Assembly: GCF_027859075.1 (NCBI RefSeq)
Contig: NZ_JAQIBL010000105.1
Coordinates: 1 to 46,347 of the forward strand
DNA length: 46,347 bases
Source of the DNA: Oceanispirochaeta sp.
GTDB taxonomy: Bacteria > Spirochaetota > Spirochaetia > DSM-2461
Direction: 5' to 3'
Of the stretch, positions 17,187 to 26,217 are shown piece after piece. Each line of letters starts with the position of its first letter. Within the stretch, counting starts at the first letter, position 1. The notes beneath the pieces are model-generated. The model ran no database searches and was not told the DNA's origin. It saw only the letters and a program-made list of their open reading frames with translations. Position numbers and translations under genes: made by a program.

Positions 17187-17189
17187 GAA

Positions 17190-17504
17190 TCAGGGCAGGT
17201 TTTTATCCAGCTCCGCCTTCAGTGATTCATAGGGATAAGCGCCTTGAAGGCGCATCAACTGTTTGCCTTTATGGAACAGCATGATGGTCGGAATGGACTG
17301 GATGGAGTATCCGGCAGCAAGGGACTGTTTTTTCTCTGTATCGATTTTAACGGCAACAATCCGGCCTTTGTACTCCTTCGCCAGTTGAGCAATGATTGGG
17401 CTTACCATTTTACAGGGACCGCACCAATCGGCATAAAAATCCACCAGAACAGGCAGGTCGCTTGTATTGATCAGATCCTCAAAATTGGGGGGGAAATCAG
17501 ACAT
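17190..17504 (-). CDS. trxA: Thioredoxin
   Basis: 104 residues, the standard thioredoxin length. The active site is WCGPC (Cys28 and Cys31) and the conserved cis-proline loop is SIPT. KIDTEKKQSLAAGYSI matches the family. It reduces protein disulfides in the cytoplasm. AAGGAG precedes the ATG. The gene converges on the permease at 16176 with a gap of only 3 bases. No thioredoxin reductase gene is adjacent. Confidence 0.95.
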   Translation of the reverse strand: MSDFPPNFEDLINTSDLPVLVDFYADWCGPCKMVSPIIAQLAKEYKGRIVAVKIDTEKKQSLAAGYSIQSIPTIMLFHKGKQLMRLQGAYPYESLKAELDKNLP

Positions 17505-17736
17505 ATGAACTCCTTATACCCGTAAAATAAGGGATGGAAAGGACGGGGGCAAGAAAAGAATATAGAAACTTTCCCGGATGGGGACAAATTGCTTATAATG
17601 AAGGCAGGATATTCTTGAATAAAGAGCAGACTGTTTGTGTACACTTGAGTTCTATTGTTCATGTCCCAAACAAACACGGCATCCTCTGGAATGAACAGGG
17701 AGACCTGTTGTAAACTGCCTCCTGTGTGAGGAACCC

Positions 17737-18021
17737 ATGAAAGAAGAAGATTTAGAACGGGTCAGCGGCGTATCCCGCTACCATGAACGCATGTGGATAG
17801 AGAGGGATGATCAGGACAAAATCAAGCAGGTCTATGACGGCGAACTCAAACCCATTGAGACGATGATGCTTTACCGCTCTTTTGAATGTGAAACCCAGGA
17901 GAATGGCTTTCTTTACAAGGGAGAGTTTATCGAACTGGAAAATGCCCGGGAATACGCCCGAAAACGCTCCCAAGGGTATCAACGCCGGAATTACGGACAT
18001 ACCAGAGAGGAGGTACTGTAA
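17737..18021 (+). CDS. Small hypothetical protein (94 residues)
   Basis: I do not recognise the family. The protein is soluble and highly charged (many E, R, K), with a central W-ERDDQDKIKQVYDGELKPIETM stretch and an Arg-rich C-terminus (REYARKRS, YQRRNYG). There is one Cys and no membrane segment. GAGGAA precedes the ATG. Codon usage and uninterrupted reading support a real gene. It is alone, between thioredoxin and the KDG kinase relic. Confidence 0.55.
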   Translation: MKEEDLERVSGVSRYHERMWIERDDQDKIKQVYDGELKPIETMMLYRSFECETQENGFLYKGEFIELENAREYARKRSQGYQRRNYGHTREEVL

Positions 18022-18053
18022 AGACAGCCCCCCCCTCTTATAGAGGAAGGAAA

Positions 18054-18224
18054 CTATCTTTTCACACGGCCTGTTATGCTTCCATTTTTCTGAGCCATCA
18101 CTTCTTCATAACTGGAGTAATTAAAGTCCCCTTAGATGGAATGACAGAGACAGGACGAGGCCACTGCAAATTCCAATGCATCCCTGGGTGAATCTTTAAA
18201 ATCCCCGCTGAGTCCGTAAATCAA
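18054..18224 (-). pseudogene. Relic of a 2-keto-3-deoxygluconate (KDG) kinase, C-terminal end
   Basis: Reading the minus strand from 18224 gives LIYGL, then DALEFAVASSCLCHSI-stop, then GDFNYSSYEEVMAQ and GRVKR-stop (57 codons in all). This is the C-terminal end of PfkB-family KDG kinases: AAGLIYGL, LEFAVAASCLKHSIPGDFN, then S-EEV and SGRVQR. One internal TAA interrupts it, and the rest of the kinase is absent upstream, where an IclR-type reading begins on the opposite strand. The gene is dead. Confidence 0.65.
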
Positions 18225-18225
18225 A

Positions 18226-18681
18226 ATGTCAGACCTGATCCATCCCAACCCCTCCTTCAGCTGGTTGAGAGAGATTGCTGATCCCTATATGAATGAGTTT
18301 CACAATCAGGTGAACGAGACCCTGCATCTGGCGGTGCTTAAGAATGACGAACTCTATTATCTGAATAAGTGGGATACCAGCCGCAGCCTCAGGGTTGTGA
18401 TACAGTCCCGCACAGGAGGGCACGCTCCCCTGCACTGTACAGGCCTGGGAAAGATGCTTCTTGCGGGACAGGAACAAAGTTATCTGGATGAGGTGATTCC
18501 CAAACTCAAATTTGAAGGCTTCACAAAAAATCAAAAAGTCATTGCCGCGATCAGTATTACCGTGCCCCAGGTGCGCCTTACCCCGAAGAGGAAACCAGAA
18601 TTGCTCAATGAAATAAAGGATATAGCCGGAAATATTTCAGATGAGATTCGAGGGAATGAGGGAAACCTGTATCAGAGATGA
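18226..18681 (+). pseudogene. IclR-family regulator relic (effector domain only, internal deletion)
   Basis: 151 residues matching the IclR ligand-binding domain: ETLHLAVLKNDELYYLNK, then RTGGHAPLHCTGLGKMLLAG. The DNA-binding N-terminus is missing. After KFEGFTKN the reading jumps straight to KVIAAISITVPQVR, losing about 40-50 residues that normally lie between, including the GVRCIAAP-like segment. The reading ends with the expected final helix. Without the HTH domain it cannot act as a normal regulator. IclR (KdgR-type) and KDG kinase genes are usual neighbours, so this and the kinase relic are probably remains of one pectin/KDG locus. Confidence 0.65.
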
Positions 18682-18898
18682 TCTGAGTCTCTTTTCAGGC
18701 AGGGTTCCCCTATTTGTGTCTTCTGAGCCTTTGATGCAATATCTCATGAATGGCCTAGTTCAACTCATTTTTAAGGATTGGTTTTTGCACTATCTGTACT
18801 AGGACAGCAGAATGAAAATTTCAAAATTTAAAAAGAGATTTAAGACTCATTCTTCCGAAGAAACTCAATGATCCTGCAGGATAAACCTTGTTTTGACC

Positions 18899-21004
18899 TT
18901 ACAGATACGGGGCAAATCCTTCACAGGCCACGGTCCAGCTCCCATCATCGGGGAATCCCGGAGCATGACCTTCACTGCCGTCCCAGCCGCCCGCCATCAT
19001 TGCCGTTGCCAGAAGGAGCGCTCCATTGCCGGGAAGGTAAAGGGGCAGAGCATCATGTCCCTCCTGCCGGTTATGACCGTTGAAGAGATATAAATTTTTG
19101 GGACCGTCCATCAAAAGAGCATCCACAGCCTCTTTACGTCGGCCCAGTCTGGCCAGAGTCATGGCCATGGATGGGAAATCCCAGCCCCACATTGTTTCCA
19201 TCTGCCAGTGGTCAATGACCGCATCATAACTGTTGGACATGATCTGAGGGTCCACCGTCTGAAGGGGTAGAAATCCGTAAGCCAGCAGCATGGAGGGGTG
19301 ATCGGTTCCATAACGTCCAAAGCTGTCACTACACCGCTCATGGGCGGCATAGCGTTGGTGTTTACCATCCAGAGGACAGCTGCTGAGACCTGCAAGGACC
19401 TCTTCCCATCGGGAGGGAACCGCTTCTCCCAGGCGCGTCTTCCACTCGATGGCCGTTTTCAAACCCCAGCGCCAGTATTCCAGCTCAAAACAGGGATTCA
19501 GAGTCTCTTCGGGGTCATGATTTTCCTGAGCCGGAATAAGGGGAGGCCCCAGAACATACCGCCCTGTGTCTTCATCCCAGATCGCATAATCAGCCATAAA
19601 GGCAGCGGTTTCAAAGACTCTTTCCCCATAGTCTGAAAGTAGCTTTTCAGTAGGATTCAATCTATAAAGCAGCTCTGCAAAAAGAATCATATGGGGCTGC
19701 TGCCAGCAGAGCAGAGTTCCGATCTGAGAGGGGCTGTCCTTGCCAGAAGGATCAGTCATCTTCGGCCAGCGCCCCCCTTTATACCCCTGCTGCACCGCCC
19801 GATCCCGGGCACCCGGAAGTATGTCCTGATACCAGGAGAGGCTCTGCTCGACAAGGCTGGCTCTGTTCCAGAGAAGGCCGTGAAGGGCATGCCAGACATG
19901 CATTTCCAGATGAAATTTTCCGTACCAGCTGTTGCAGGTCAGCCCTGTTTCCGCCGGCGGCAGGGATCCCAAACTCTGAATGGCCAGCAGGTACTGAGAC
20001 AGAATAATCCGCCGTTCCAGTTCAACCGCCCTCTTGTCCCGGCTTCCTTCAAAAGAAACAGCGGCTCCCACAAACCAGAACCGATTCCACCACAGGGCAC
20101 TCGCATCAGCGGTATCCTGGAAGTCCTCTGAGCCCTTCAGAACCCCGGCTCCGGGAGATACAGGAGAGAAGCAGATGGTGAATTCCATGACAGTACGGTC
20201 TGTTGTAAAAACCCAGTGATGATCTGCTTTTTGTACCGGCTGAACATTCCCTTCAGGAGAAAAATCCAGGCTCACAGAATACCTGGATTCGTCCATGATT
20301 CTTTCAATCAGATAGGAAGAAGTTGACCGGCTGTTCAATGTGGAACTGTGGAGACTGTTTTTAGACCAGTCGGATCCCTCCATTTTATGCGAGGCATAGG
20401 GAAATCTGAGATCGAGACCGATTTCACCCTCTGCCAGAAGAGGACTTTCTATGCGTACAGCGATCATATCCTTGTCAGGGTGGCAGACCGTCTCGACCGA
20501 CACGGACTGCCCATCATGATGAAAACGGCTGTGCAGCTGCCCTGTCCAGAGGTCAAGAGTCTGCTCCACCTCTGTAATATGGGACTCCAGAAGATCCTCA
20601 GACGAGGGGCCTCCCGGTGAGTCGGGATGGTCGGTAACAGAATCAAAATACAGACCGATCTTGCCCAGATGAAAACGGTGCGGGTTAACACGCAGACCAT
20701 TGTAGAGTTCTTCCTGCCCCTCCGAATCGGACATGTAACCTACAGTCCTGCCGACGCATTGATACTCTTTAAGACGCAGATCATTATCATTTTCAGGGGC
20801 CTCCGGATAGGAGTGGAGCCCCCATTGGCTCATGGTACAGAGGGGGATTGATCCCGCGGGATGATCGCCGCAGGTCTGCAGGCCGGTAAAATCGGCTGTA
20901 AAGGCAAAATCTCCATTCCCCACGGAAAGGGGAGCCTGGGGATTCCAGCTCCGGCTGACGGGATTATGCCTGCGGACCAGGGCTTCTCTGTCTATTCTGC
21001 TCAT
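18899..21004 (-). CDS. Glycoside hydrolase of the (alpha/alpha)6 type, GH65-like, family unassigned
   Basis: 701 residues with no signal peptide, so cytoplasmic. The N-terminal beta-sandwich-like part begins W-PQAPLSVGNGDFAFTADFTGLQT. A helical catalytic domain (about 330-660) includes SWYGKFHLEMHVWHALHG, GGRWPKMTDPSG, NPCFELEYWRWGL and WGWDFPSMAMTLARLG. This layout resembles (alpha/alpha)6-barrel glycosidases and phosphorylases, but I cannot name the family. The catalytic acid is probably one of the Glu/Asp residues in HLEMH or the later ELEYWRWG. It overlaps the GH43 gene by 4 bases (ATGA) as last gene of the ABC operon. Confidence 0.75.
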   Translation of the reverse strand: MSRIDREALVRRHNPVSRSWNPQAPLSVGNGDFAFTADFTGLQTCGDHPAGSIPLCTMSQWGLHSYPEAPENDNDLRLKEYQCVGRTVGYMSDSEGQEELYNGLRVNPHRFHLGKIGLYFDSVTDHPDSPGGPSSEDLLESHITEVEQTLDLWTGQLHSRFHHDGQSVSVETVCHPDKDMIAVRIESPLLAEGEIGLDLRFPYASHKMEGSDWSKNSLHSSTLNSRSTSSYLIERIMDESRYSVSLDFSPEGNVQPVQKADHHWVFTTDRTVMEFTICFSPVSPGAGVLKGSEDFQDTADASALWWNRFWFVGAAVSFEGSRDKRAVELERRIILSQYLLAIQSLGSLPPAETGLTCNSWYGKFHLEMHVWHALHGLLWNRASLVEQSLSWYQDILPGARDRAVQQGYKGGRWPKMTDPSGKDSPSQIGTLLCWQQPHMILFAELLYRLNPTEKLLSDYGERVFETAAFMADYAIWDEDTGRYVLGPPLIPAQENHDPEETLNPCFELEYWRWGLKTAIEWKTRLGEAVPSRWEEVLAGLSSCPLDGKHQRYAAHERCSDSFGRYGTDHPSMLLAYGFLPLQTVDPQIMSNSYDAVIDHWQMETMWGWDFPSMAMTLARLGRRKEAVDALLMDGPKNLYLFNGHNRQEGHDALPLYLPGNGALLLATAMMAGGWDGSEGHAPGFPDDGSWTVACEGFAPYL

Positions 21005-21942
21005 ACTTTCTCCCTGATGTGTACCGGAATGAGACCATCCGCCGACTCTTTCACTTCCTGAAAAACAAAACGTTCCAAAGGTGTTTTGTTGGGAGTATGA
21101 TAGGTCAGCTGAAGCTTTCCTGAAAAATCTTTGAAGACCATTCCATGTCCTCCATCCAGAGAGATCAGAGGCGTATGATTCTGCCGCCAGGGCCCCGTAA
21201 TGAGGCCGCTGTCAGATACAGCACAGCCCATGGCATAACCCTGCTGCCCCAGACTGGACCAGAGCATCACAAGTCTGCCGTCTGCCTGGAGATGCAGAAA
21301 AGGACCGTCTGTCACCCGGGCATCAGAGAGTCCCGAACCGTCACGCCGTTCCAGTGTTTTCGGCCAGAGAGCAGCAGATGCCTTGAAGAGAAGCTGGAGC
21401 TCCCCCGTGGCATGGCTTAGATCCGAACTCAAAGGCATTGCATAAATCCCACCGTCATGGGCCTGGACCCATTCATGACAAAAGACCATCCAGGGGAATC
21501 CCTGGAGATCGATAAAAAGGGTTCCGTCCAGACACTCCCATCCATCAGGAGTGACCGCGCCGTTTATCAGGGGTTCAAAAGGACCAAGAATTGAATCAGA
21601 GACCAGAATCTGAGTCCCTCTTCTGCAAGAATCGGATGTGAAGGTAGCAAAAAGGTAAAACCGCCCTTGGTAAATATGAAGTTCAGGAGCCCAGAAATCA
21701 TGGGTACCCCAGAATCCACCGGATGGTGAAAAGACCTGATAAGGCCCTTCGAAATTCTCCAGATCTGTACTGGAATAAGCATTAAAACCTACCCCCGGCT
21801 GGTTCCATGGATTCTCGTCGGTGGTTCCGAATAAGTAATATCGATCTTCCGAAATGACTGGAACGATAAAGGGATCGCGTATCTGAAGATTTTTTCTATG
21901 GATCAATGGACCACCCCCTGCTTCCTTTTGAAAAAAAATCAC
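21001..21942 (-). CDS. GH43-family glycoside hydrolase (five-bladed propeller)
   Basis: About 313 residues with no signal peptide. Typical GH43 marks are IRDPFIV (the general-base Asp), FWAPELHIYQGRFYLF, CLDGTLFIDLQGFPWMVF and VTDGPFLH (a catalytic Glu/Asp region). Family members cut arabinosides and xylosides from hemicellulose oligosaccharides. A GTG at 21942 is the longest start. A TTG at 21906, just after AGGGGGTGG, has the better ribosome site and would still keep the whole domain. It follows the binding-protein gene in the operon. Confidence 0.88.
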   Translation of the reverse strand: MIFFQKEAGGGPLIHRKNLQIRDPFIVPVISEDRYYLFGTTDENPWNQPGVGFNAYSSTDLENFEGPYQVFSPSGGFWGTHDFWAPELHIYQGRFYLFATFTSDSCRRGTQILVSDSILGPFEPLINGAVTPDGWECLDGTLFIDLQGFPWMVFCHEWVQAHDGGIYAMPLSSDLSHATGELQLLFKASAALWPKTLERRDGSGLSDARVTDGPFLHLQADGRLVMLWSSLGQQGYAMGCAVSDSGLITGPWRQNHTPLISLDGGHGMVFKDFSGKLQLTYHTPNKTPLERFVFQEVKESADGLIPVHIREKV

Positions 21943-21985
21943 CCTATAAAGGCCAATTAATATTAATTTTGAGCTTTTTAAGAAT

Positions 21986-22015
21986 GCAGGAACAGTAAAT
22001 GAATCCTGTTCCTGC
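21986..22015 (-). other. Stem-loop after the ABC binding-protein gene
   Basis: GCAGGAACAG (21986-21995) and CTGTTCCTGC (22006-22015) form a perfect 10-bp stem with a 10-base loop, 8 bases past the binding-protein stop. No U-run follows on the minus strand. It may protect the 3' end of the binding-protein message or partly stop transcription before the glycosidases. Confidence 0.5.
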
Positions 22016-22022
22016 TGAAGTC

Positions 22023-23303
22023 TTATTTGGAAATCAATCTGAGAAGAAGATCGTGAATTTGCTCACCACCTTCCTTCGGGCTGATCTGACCGAAAGCAAC
22101 TCTCTGATAAATCAGATACAGAGTACTGTTGAACTCGGTATCATTGGGAACATGGTCTGTTTCCATAGAGGAGTGAGGTCCGGCCACGGACATATAATCA
22201 AGAATCTTCTGGTCTGCCTTGCTGGTGGACCCTGCCGCACGGGCGGTGGTAGATGCGGATGATCCTCTGTTGCTTCCCAGAATGAGGGCGGCATCAGGAT
22301 CATTGACCAGAAAGTTGATGAATTTAGCCGTTTCCAGGGCATTCTTTGAATCTTTATTCACGGTGTAGAACTGACTGGGAGCCTGCCACAGGGACTTTGC
22401 AGCAGCGGCACCGGGAAACTCGATAAGATCCAGTTCATCCGTTGTCGCAGCCTGATATCCGCCGAGCTGGCTGGTAAAAAGATAGGCGATTGCCACTTTT
22501 CCTGCAATCAGTGATGAGGTGTCGGCATTGCTTTCGGCATATCCTGATGCAATATCTGCGGGGGGAATCAGACCGCTGTCTCTAAAATCCTTAAACAGCT
22601 CAAGGTATTTCTGCGCGGCTGCCGCTGTGACGCTTGTCGTTTTACTGTCAGCATTAAAAAGAGGAGTACCGTTGAAGCGGGTCCAGTATCCGAAGGGAGT
22701 GGAACTGCTGGACATGACTCCGATATCCTGCATGGGATAAGTACCGGCAGGCAGTTTGGACTTGAGCATAATCAGGTAATCCCGGAACTGGGCATATGTC
22801 ATTGATGTTGCTGGAAGAGAAGCACCAGCTTTTTGGATCATTGTCTTGTTGTAAACCAATGAGGGCATGGTAACCCCGGTGGAAATACCGAGCAGTTTGC
22901 CGCGGATTGTTCCGGAGGCAACGGCACTGGGGTCAATAACAGCGACCTTGATGGCCGAACCGGCATACTGATCCAGGGGAAGAAGAACATCTGCATAGTC
23001 GTAAATATTACCTCCCATCTGAATGATATCGGGTCCGTTGCCACCGGCAAGCTGAGTATCAACTTTTACAAAGTGGTCCCCCGCTCCACCGGAGACCTCG
23101 GGGTTCACCCTGATTCCAGGATTTCGGGATTCATAAAGATCGATGGCTGCCTGGCTGATTGTGACTCTTTCACCGCTGCCCCAGTAGGCCCAGCGGATTA
23201 CAGTTGTTCCATCATCCGCTTTGATACTATCAGATGAGCCTGTTGCGAAGACCATTGCCATTCCTGTTATAAACAGAAACATTGCCAATAAAAACTTTTT
23301 CAT
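22023..23303 (-). CDS. Sugar ABC transporter substrate-binding protein (CUT1)
   Basis: About 426 residues. The signal peptide MKKFLLAMFLFITGMAMVFA is followed by TGSSDS, a style common in spirochaetes, with no lipobox Cys. The mature part is a type-1 binding protein: VIRWAYWGSGERVTISQAAIDLYESRNPGI, GGNGPDIIQMGGNIYDYADVLLPLD, and NKDSKNALETAKFINFLVND. An ATG 12 bases upstream (23315) overlaps the GGAGGAA ribosome site, so the start is at 23303. It works with the two permeases just upstream. The ligand is probably an oligosaccharide that the GH43 and (alpha/alpha)6 enzymes then cut. Confidence 0.92.
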   Translation of the reverse strand: MKKFLLAMFLFITGMAMVFATGSSDSIKADDGTTVIRWAYWGSGERVTISQAAIDLYESRNPGIRVNPEVSGGAGDHFVKVDTQLAGGNGPDIIQMGGNIYDYADVLLPLDQYAGSAIKVAVIDPSAVASGTIRGKLLGISTGVTMPSLVYNKTMIQKAGASLPATSMTYAQFRDYLIMLKSKLPAGTYPMQDIGVMSSSSTPFGYWTRFNGTPLFNADSKTTSVTAAAAQKYLELFKDFRDSGLIPPADIASGYAESNADTSSLIAGKVAIAYLFTSQLGGYQAATTDELDLIEFPGAAAAKSLWQAPSQFYTVNKDSKNALETAKFINFLVNDPDAALILGSNRGSSASTTARAAGSTSKADQKILDYMSVAGPHSSMETDHVPNDTEFNSTLYLIYQRVAFGQISPKEGGEQIHDLLLRLISK

Positions 23304-23334
23304 GATTTCCTCCATATATTCTTCAGGGACATTA

Positions 23335-24177
23335 CTATCCCTTGATTCCAGTAGTGGCTATTCCTCTCACAAAATATTTCTGCAAAGAAAAGAATAGAAT
23401 AAAAGCGGGAAAGAGAGAGAGAACCGACATGGCGAACATGGGTCCCCAGGAAGACATCCCCGATGCATCCAGAAAGAGCCTCAGTCCCATAGGTACGGTA
23501 TATTTATCAGGTGATGTCAGGTAGAGCAGTTGATTAAAAAAATCATCCCAGGTCCATAGAAAAGAGAAGAGAATTGTTGAAATCAACGCCGGAGTCGTCA
23601 AAGGCAGAATGATCCTTGTATAGATTCCGAACTTGTTACATCCATCGATAGTAGCCGATTCATCAATATCCCTGGGAAGCCCGCGGATAAACTGCACCAG
23701 CAAAAAGATAAAGAAGGCATCCGTGGCAAAAAACTTGGGAACCACAATGGGCAGAAATGTATTAATCCAGCCGAAGGTGCGGAACATGATATAACGGGGT
23801 ATTGTTGTGACATGAGCCGGGAGCATCAGGGTTGTCATCATGACCACAAACCACAGTTTTTTCCCGACAAAATTGAGCCTTGCAAATGCATAGGCCGTGA
23901 GAGAACAGAACATGACATTGGCCAGTGCACTGAGAAAACAAATGATAAAACTATTCAGAAAGAAAGTATCAAATCCGACAATTCCAATCCCCAGCCATCC
24001 TTTGGTATAGTTTTCCATGGTGAAGACCTGGGGCATTATTCCCGGATCTGAGAAAATCATATTACTGGGTTTGAAGGAGGCTCCGATGAGCCAGAGGATA
24101 GGATATAACATTCCCAATCCCAGTACGATTATGAATAAATTGGTAGAAAGTCTGTTGATCAGGCTTGGTTTTCTCAT
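23335..24177 (-). CDS. Sugar ABC transporter permease (MalG/LacG type)
   Basis: 280 residues, six transmembrane helices. The MalG-type ATPase-docking loop is present: ESATIDGCNKFGIYTRIILPLTTPALIS (EAA loop), about residues 185-212. It ends with FSLQKYFVRGIATTGIKG, a typical C-terminus. It pairs with the permease at 24183 and the binding protein at 22023. No ATPase gene is present in the operon. Confidence 0.94.
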   Translation of the reverse strand: MRKPSLINRLSTNLFIIVLGLGMLYPILWLIGASFKPSNMIFSDPGIMPQVFTMENYTKGWLGIGIVGFDTFFLNSFIICFLSALANVMFCSLTAYAFARLNFVGKKLWFVVMMTTLMLPAHVTTIPRYIMFRTFGWINTFLPIVVPKFFATDAFFIFLLVQFIRGLPRDIDESATIDGCNKFGIYTRIILPLTTPALISTILFSFLWTWDDFFNQLLYLTSPDKYTVPMGLRLFLDASGMSSWGPMFAMSVLSLFPAFILFFSLQKYFVRGIATTGIKG

Positions 24178-24182
24178 GCTGC

Positions 24183-25097
24183 TTATTCTCCGCTTCCGTA
24201 GGAAACCAGGGAACCTGATGCTTTAAAGGCCAGAGCAGTCAGAACTGCAATGAGTACAAGTAGGCTCCAGGCCATGGCCGCGGCATAGCCCATTTCTGAG
24301 AAACCGAAACCTTTAATATATAAATAAAGACTGTAGAACATCGTGGTATCCAGAGGACCACCGGAACCGCCCGAGACAATATAAGCCTGGGTAAAAGACT
24401 GGAAAGCACTGACCATCTGCATTACAAAGTTAAAGAAAATAATCGGAGAGAGTCCGGGCAGAGTGATCATAAGGAACTGCCGCACCTTACCGGCTCCGTC
24501 AACACTGGAGGCTTCATAGTATTCCTGAGGGATCTGCTGCAATCCTGCCAGAAAAATGATCATCGGTGATCCGAACTGCCAGATAGCCAGCATAATCAGT
24601 GTCATCAGTGAATATTTGGGATTGGATATCCAGGCCGGCAGATCTGTCAGGCCGAATACATTGGCTAAAATAAGGTTCAGAAGTCCGTCACCTGCAAAGA
24701 TCCGTCTCCACAGTACGGCGATAGCGACAGACCCACCCAGAAGTGTCGGAATATAGTACAGGGTTCTGTATAAGGGAATAAGGCGCAGCTTCTTGTTCAT
24801 CAGCATGGCCACGGCCAGAGCAAATATCAGCTTCAGAGGGACTGAAACAAATACATATTTTAAGGTGACAAAGACTGAATTCAGAAAACGTTCATCTCCG
24901 CGGATCTGATCATTTCCTCCAAACATAACAATAAAATTCTGCAGACCGACCCACTCTGGGGGCTGGCGCAGATTATATTTCGTAAATGAAAGGAAAAGAG
25001 AAAAGAACATGGGATACAGTGTCAGAGCAAAGAATCCAATCAGCCAGGGAGTCAGAAAGGCATAGGAAGTGAGGTTCTCGCGTAATTTCCTATTCAT
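24183..25097 (-). CDS. Sugar ABC transporter permease (MalF/UgpA type)
   Basis: 304 residues with six helices and the EAA loop YYEASSVDGAGKVRQFLMITLPGLSPIIFF near residues 195-225. The N-terminus NLTSYAFLTPWLIGFFALTLYPM matches UgpA/MalF-type permeases. It is the first gene of the minus-strand ABC operon, with a 5-base gap to the second permease. Its promoter would lie in the 288-base divergent region shared with the AraC regulator. Confidence 0.94.
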   Translation of the reverse strand: MNRKLRENLTSYAFLTPWLIGFFALTLYPMFFSLFLSFTKYNLRQPPEWVGLQNFIVMFGGNDQIRGDERFLNSVFVTLKYVFVSVPLKLIFALAVAMLMNKKLRLIPLYRTLYYIPTLLGGSVAIAVLWRRIFAGDGLLNLILANVFGLTDLPAWISNPKYSLMTLIMLAIWQFGSPMIIFLAGLQQIPQEYYEASSVDGAGKVRQFLMITLPGLSPIIFFNFVMQMVSAFQSFTQAYIVSGGSGGPLDTTMFYSLYLYIKGFGFSEMGYAAAMAWSLLVLIAVLTALAFKASGSLVSYGSGE

Positions 25098-25172
25098 TCT
25101 TCAATATTTCTCCATATGACTGAATATGCATTTTTTAGATTTGGGCTGTATGGTTTGAAAGTAGACTGATAC

Positions 25173-25188
25173 TTCTCTAATTTTAGAA
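25173..25188. promoter_or_regulatory. Possible operator in the ABC/AraC divergent region
   Basis: The sequence TTCT-N2-AATT-N2-AGAA forms an interrupted palindrome centred near 25180, about 80 bases before the ABC permease start. It is a candidate site for the divergently encoded AraC regulator, but short palindromes are frequent in A/T-rich DNA. Confidence 0.2.
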
Positions 25189-25254
25189 CCGGATATTGAT
25201 AAGTCATAACTTAGGGTACTATGGAAAAAGGTATAAAAGGTTTGCATAAACAAT

Positions 25255-25278
25255 CCATTTTTTTAGCATTTTCGCTCA
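25255..25278 (+). repeat. Inverted-repeat arm, left of the AraC gene
   Basis: This 24-base arm (CCA, seven T, then AGCATTTTCGCTCA) is repeated in reverse complement at 26218-26239. The two arms lie on either side of the AraC gene with no coding role of their own. The match differs only by two T in the T-run. Confidence 0.6.
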
Positions 25279-25385
25279 CGCGTAAAGTTTCCCGAATGAT
25301 GAACCCTTTATTGTTTTTTTCTCTGAGGCTATAGTTCTTATAGAGAGAAAAATCAGAAACTATTCCTGTCCTTAAGGTGGAAAAC

Positions 25386-26186
25386 GTGTCACTTGTGTAT
25401 TGCAATTATGGTCTCAGAGATTACAAAACAAAACCTATCATAATAAATACAAGGGGATATTGGGAATTTCAGCTGACCCTCTCAGGAAACAACAAATTAA
25501 CAAAGCTTGGGAATGAACCGAAAACCTGGAAAGACAATCATAATTTCTGGATTTCCACCCCGGATTCAACACACGGCTGGACATCTACCGATAGAGAGCC
25601 CTCTGAAATTACTGTTTTTCATTTTTCTGAAGTACCCGAATCACTGTCCAGGATTTTTCAGGGACGTAAAACCATTTCCGCTTCAGTCGATCTAAAATCT
25701 CTTGCTTCGATCCTGTTAATGGCAAATGAAATGGCTCCTCAGGTCTTGTCTCCTGGCTATTCCAGTATTCTGGAGTTTGAAATCTGCTGCCGTCAGCTCT
25801 GCATCCTCTTTCTCAGAAATTACGAGGACCGACTGGAAAGCATTCCCTGGAACCACCATATACAGGTCGTCAGTGCCTCCATCGCCTGGTACTGCGCCCA
25901 TATGAATGAAGGAATCGGGATTCAGGAAACTGCTGAAAAGATGGGATACAGTGTCAGCCAGCTGAGAAAAATCTTTATTAAAACCAGAGGGATCGGACCT
26001 AATAAAATATTTGAAAACTGCAGGATGAACCGTGCGAAGGAGCTGATACAGCATGGTACCATGTCAATCATCGACATATCGATGGAATGCGGATACAGCA
26101 ATCAGAGTTCCTTCTCCAGAGCATTCAAAAAATATTATGATCAGACACCGATCAATCTCAAAAAGAACACGATACCCATGTACTAA
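25386..26186 (+). CDS. AraC-family transcriptional regulator
   Basis: About 266 residues. An N-terminal cupin-like sensing domain (about 1-155; RGYWEFQLTLSGNNKLT and WISTPDSTHGWTS) is followed by two helix-turn-helix units: IGIQETAEKMGYSVSQLRKIF and MSIIDISMECGYSNQSSFSRAFKKYY. The start is taken at GTG 25386, five bases after AAGGTGG. A GTG at 25377 overlaps that ribosome site. It diverges from the ABC/glycosidase operon and is its probable activator, sensing a sugar. An inverted repeat lies on both sides of the gene. Confidence 0.9.
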   Translation: MSLVYCNYGLRDYKTKPIIINTRGYWEFQLTLSGNNKLTKLGNEPKTWKDNHNFWISTPDSTHGWTSTDREPSEITVFHFSEVPESLSRIFQGRKTISASVDLKSLASILLMANEMAPQVLSPGYSSILEFEICCRQLCILFLRNYEDRLESIPWNHHIQVVSASIAWYCAHMNEGIGIQETAEKMGYSVSQLRKIFIKTRGIGPNKIFENCRMNRAKELIQHGTMSIIDISMECGYSNQSSFSRAFKKYYDQTPINLKKNTIPMY

Positions 26187-26217
26187 GAGGTTTTCATCGT
26201 TCTGTGAAATAGAAAAA

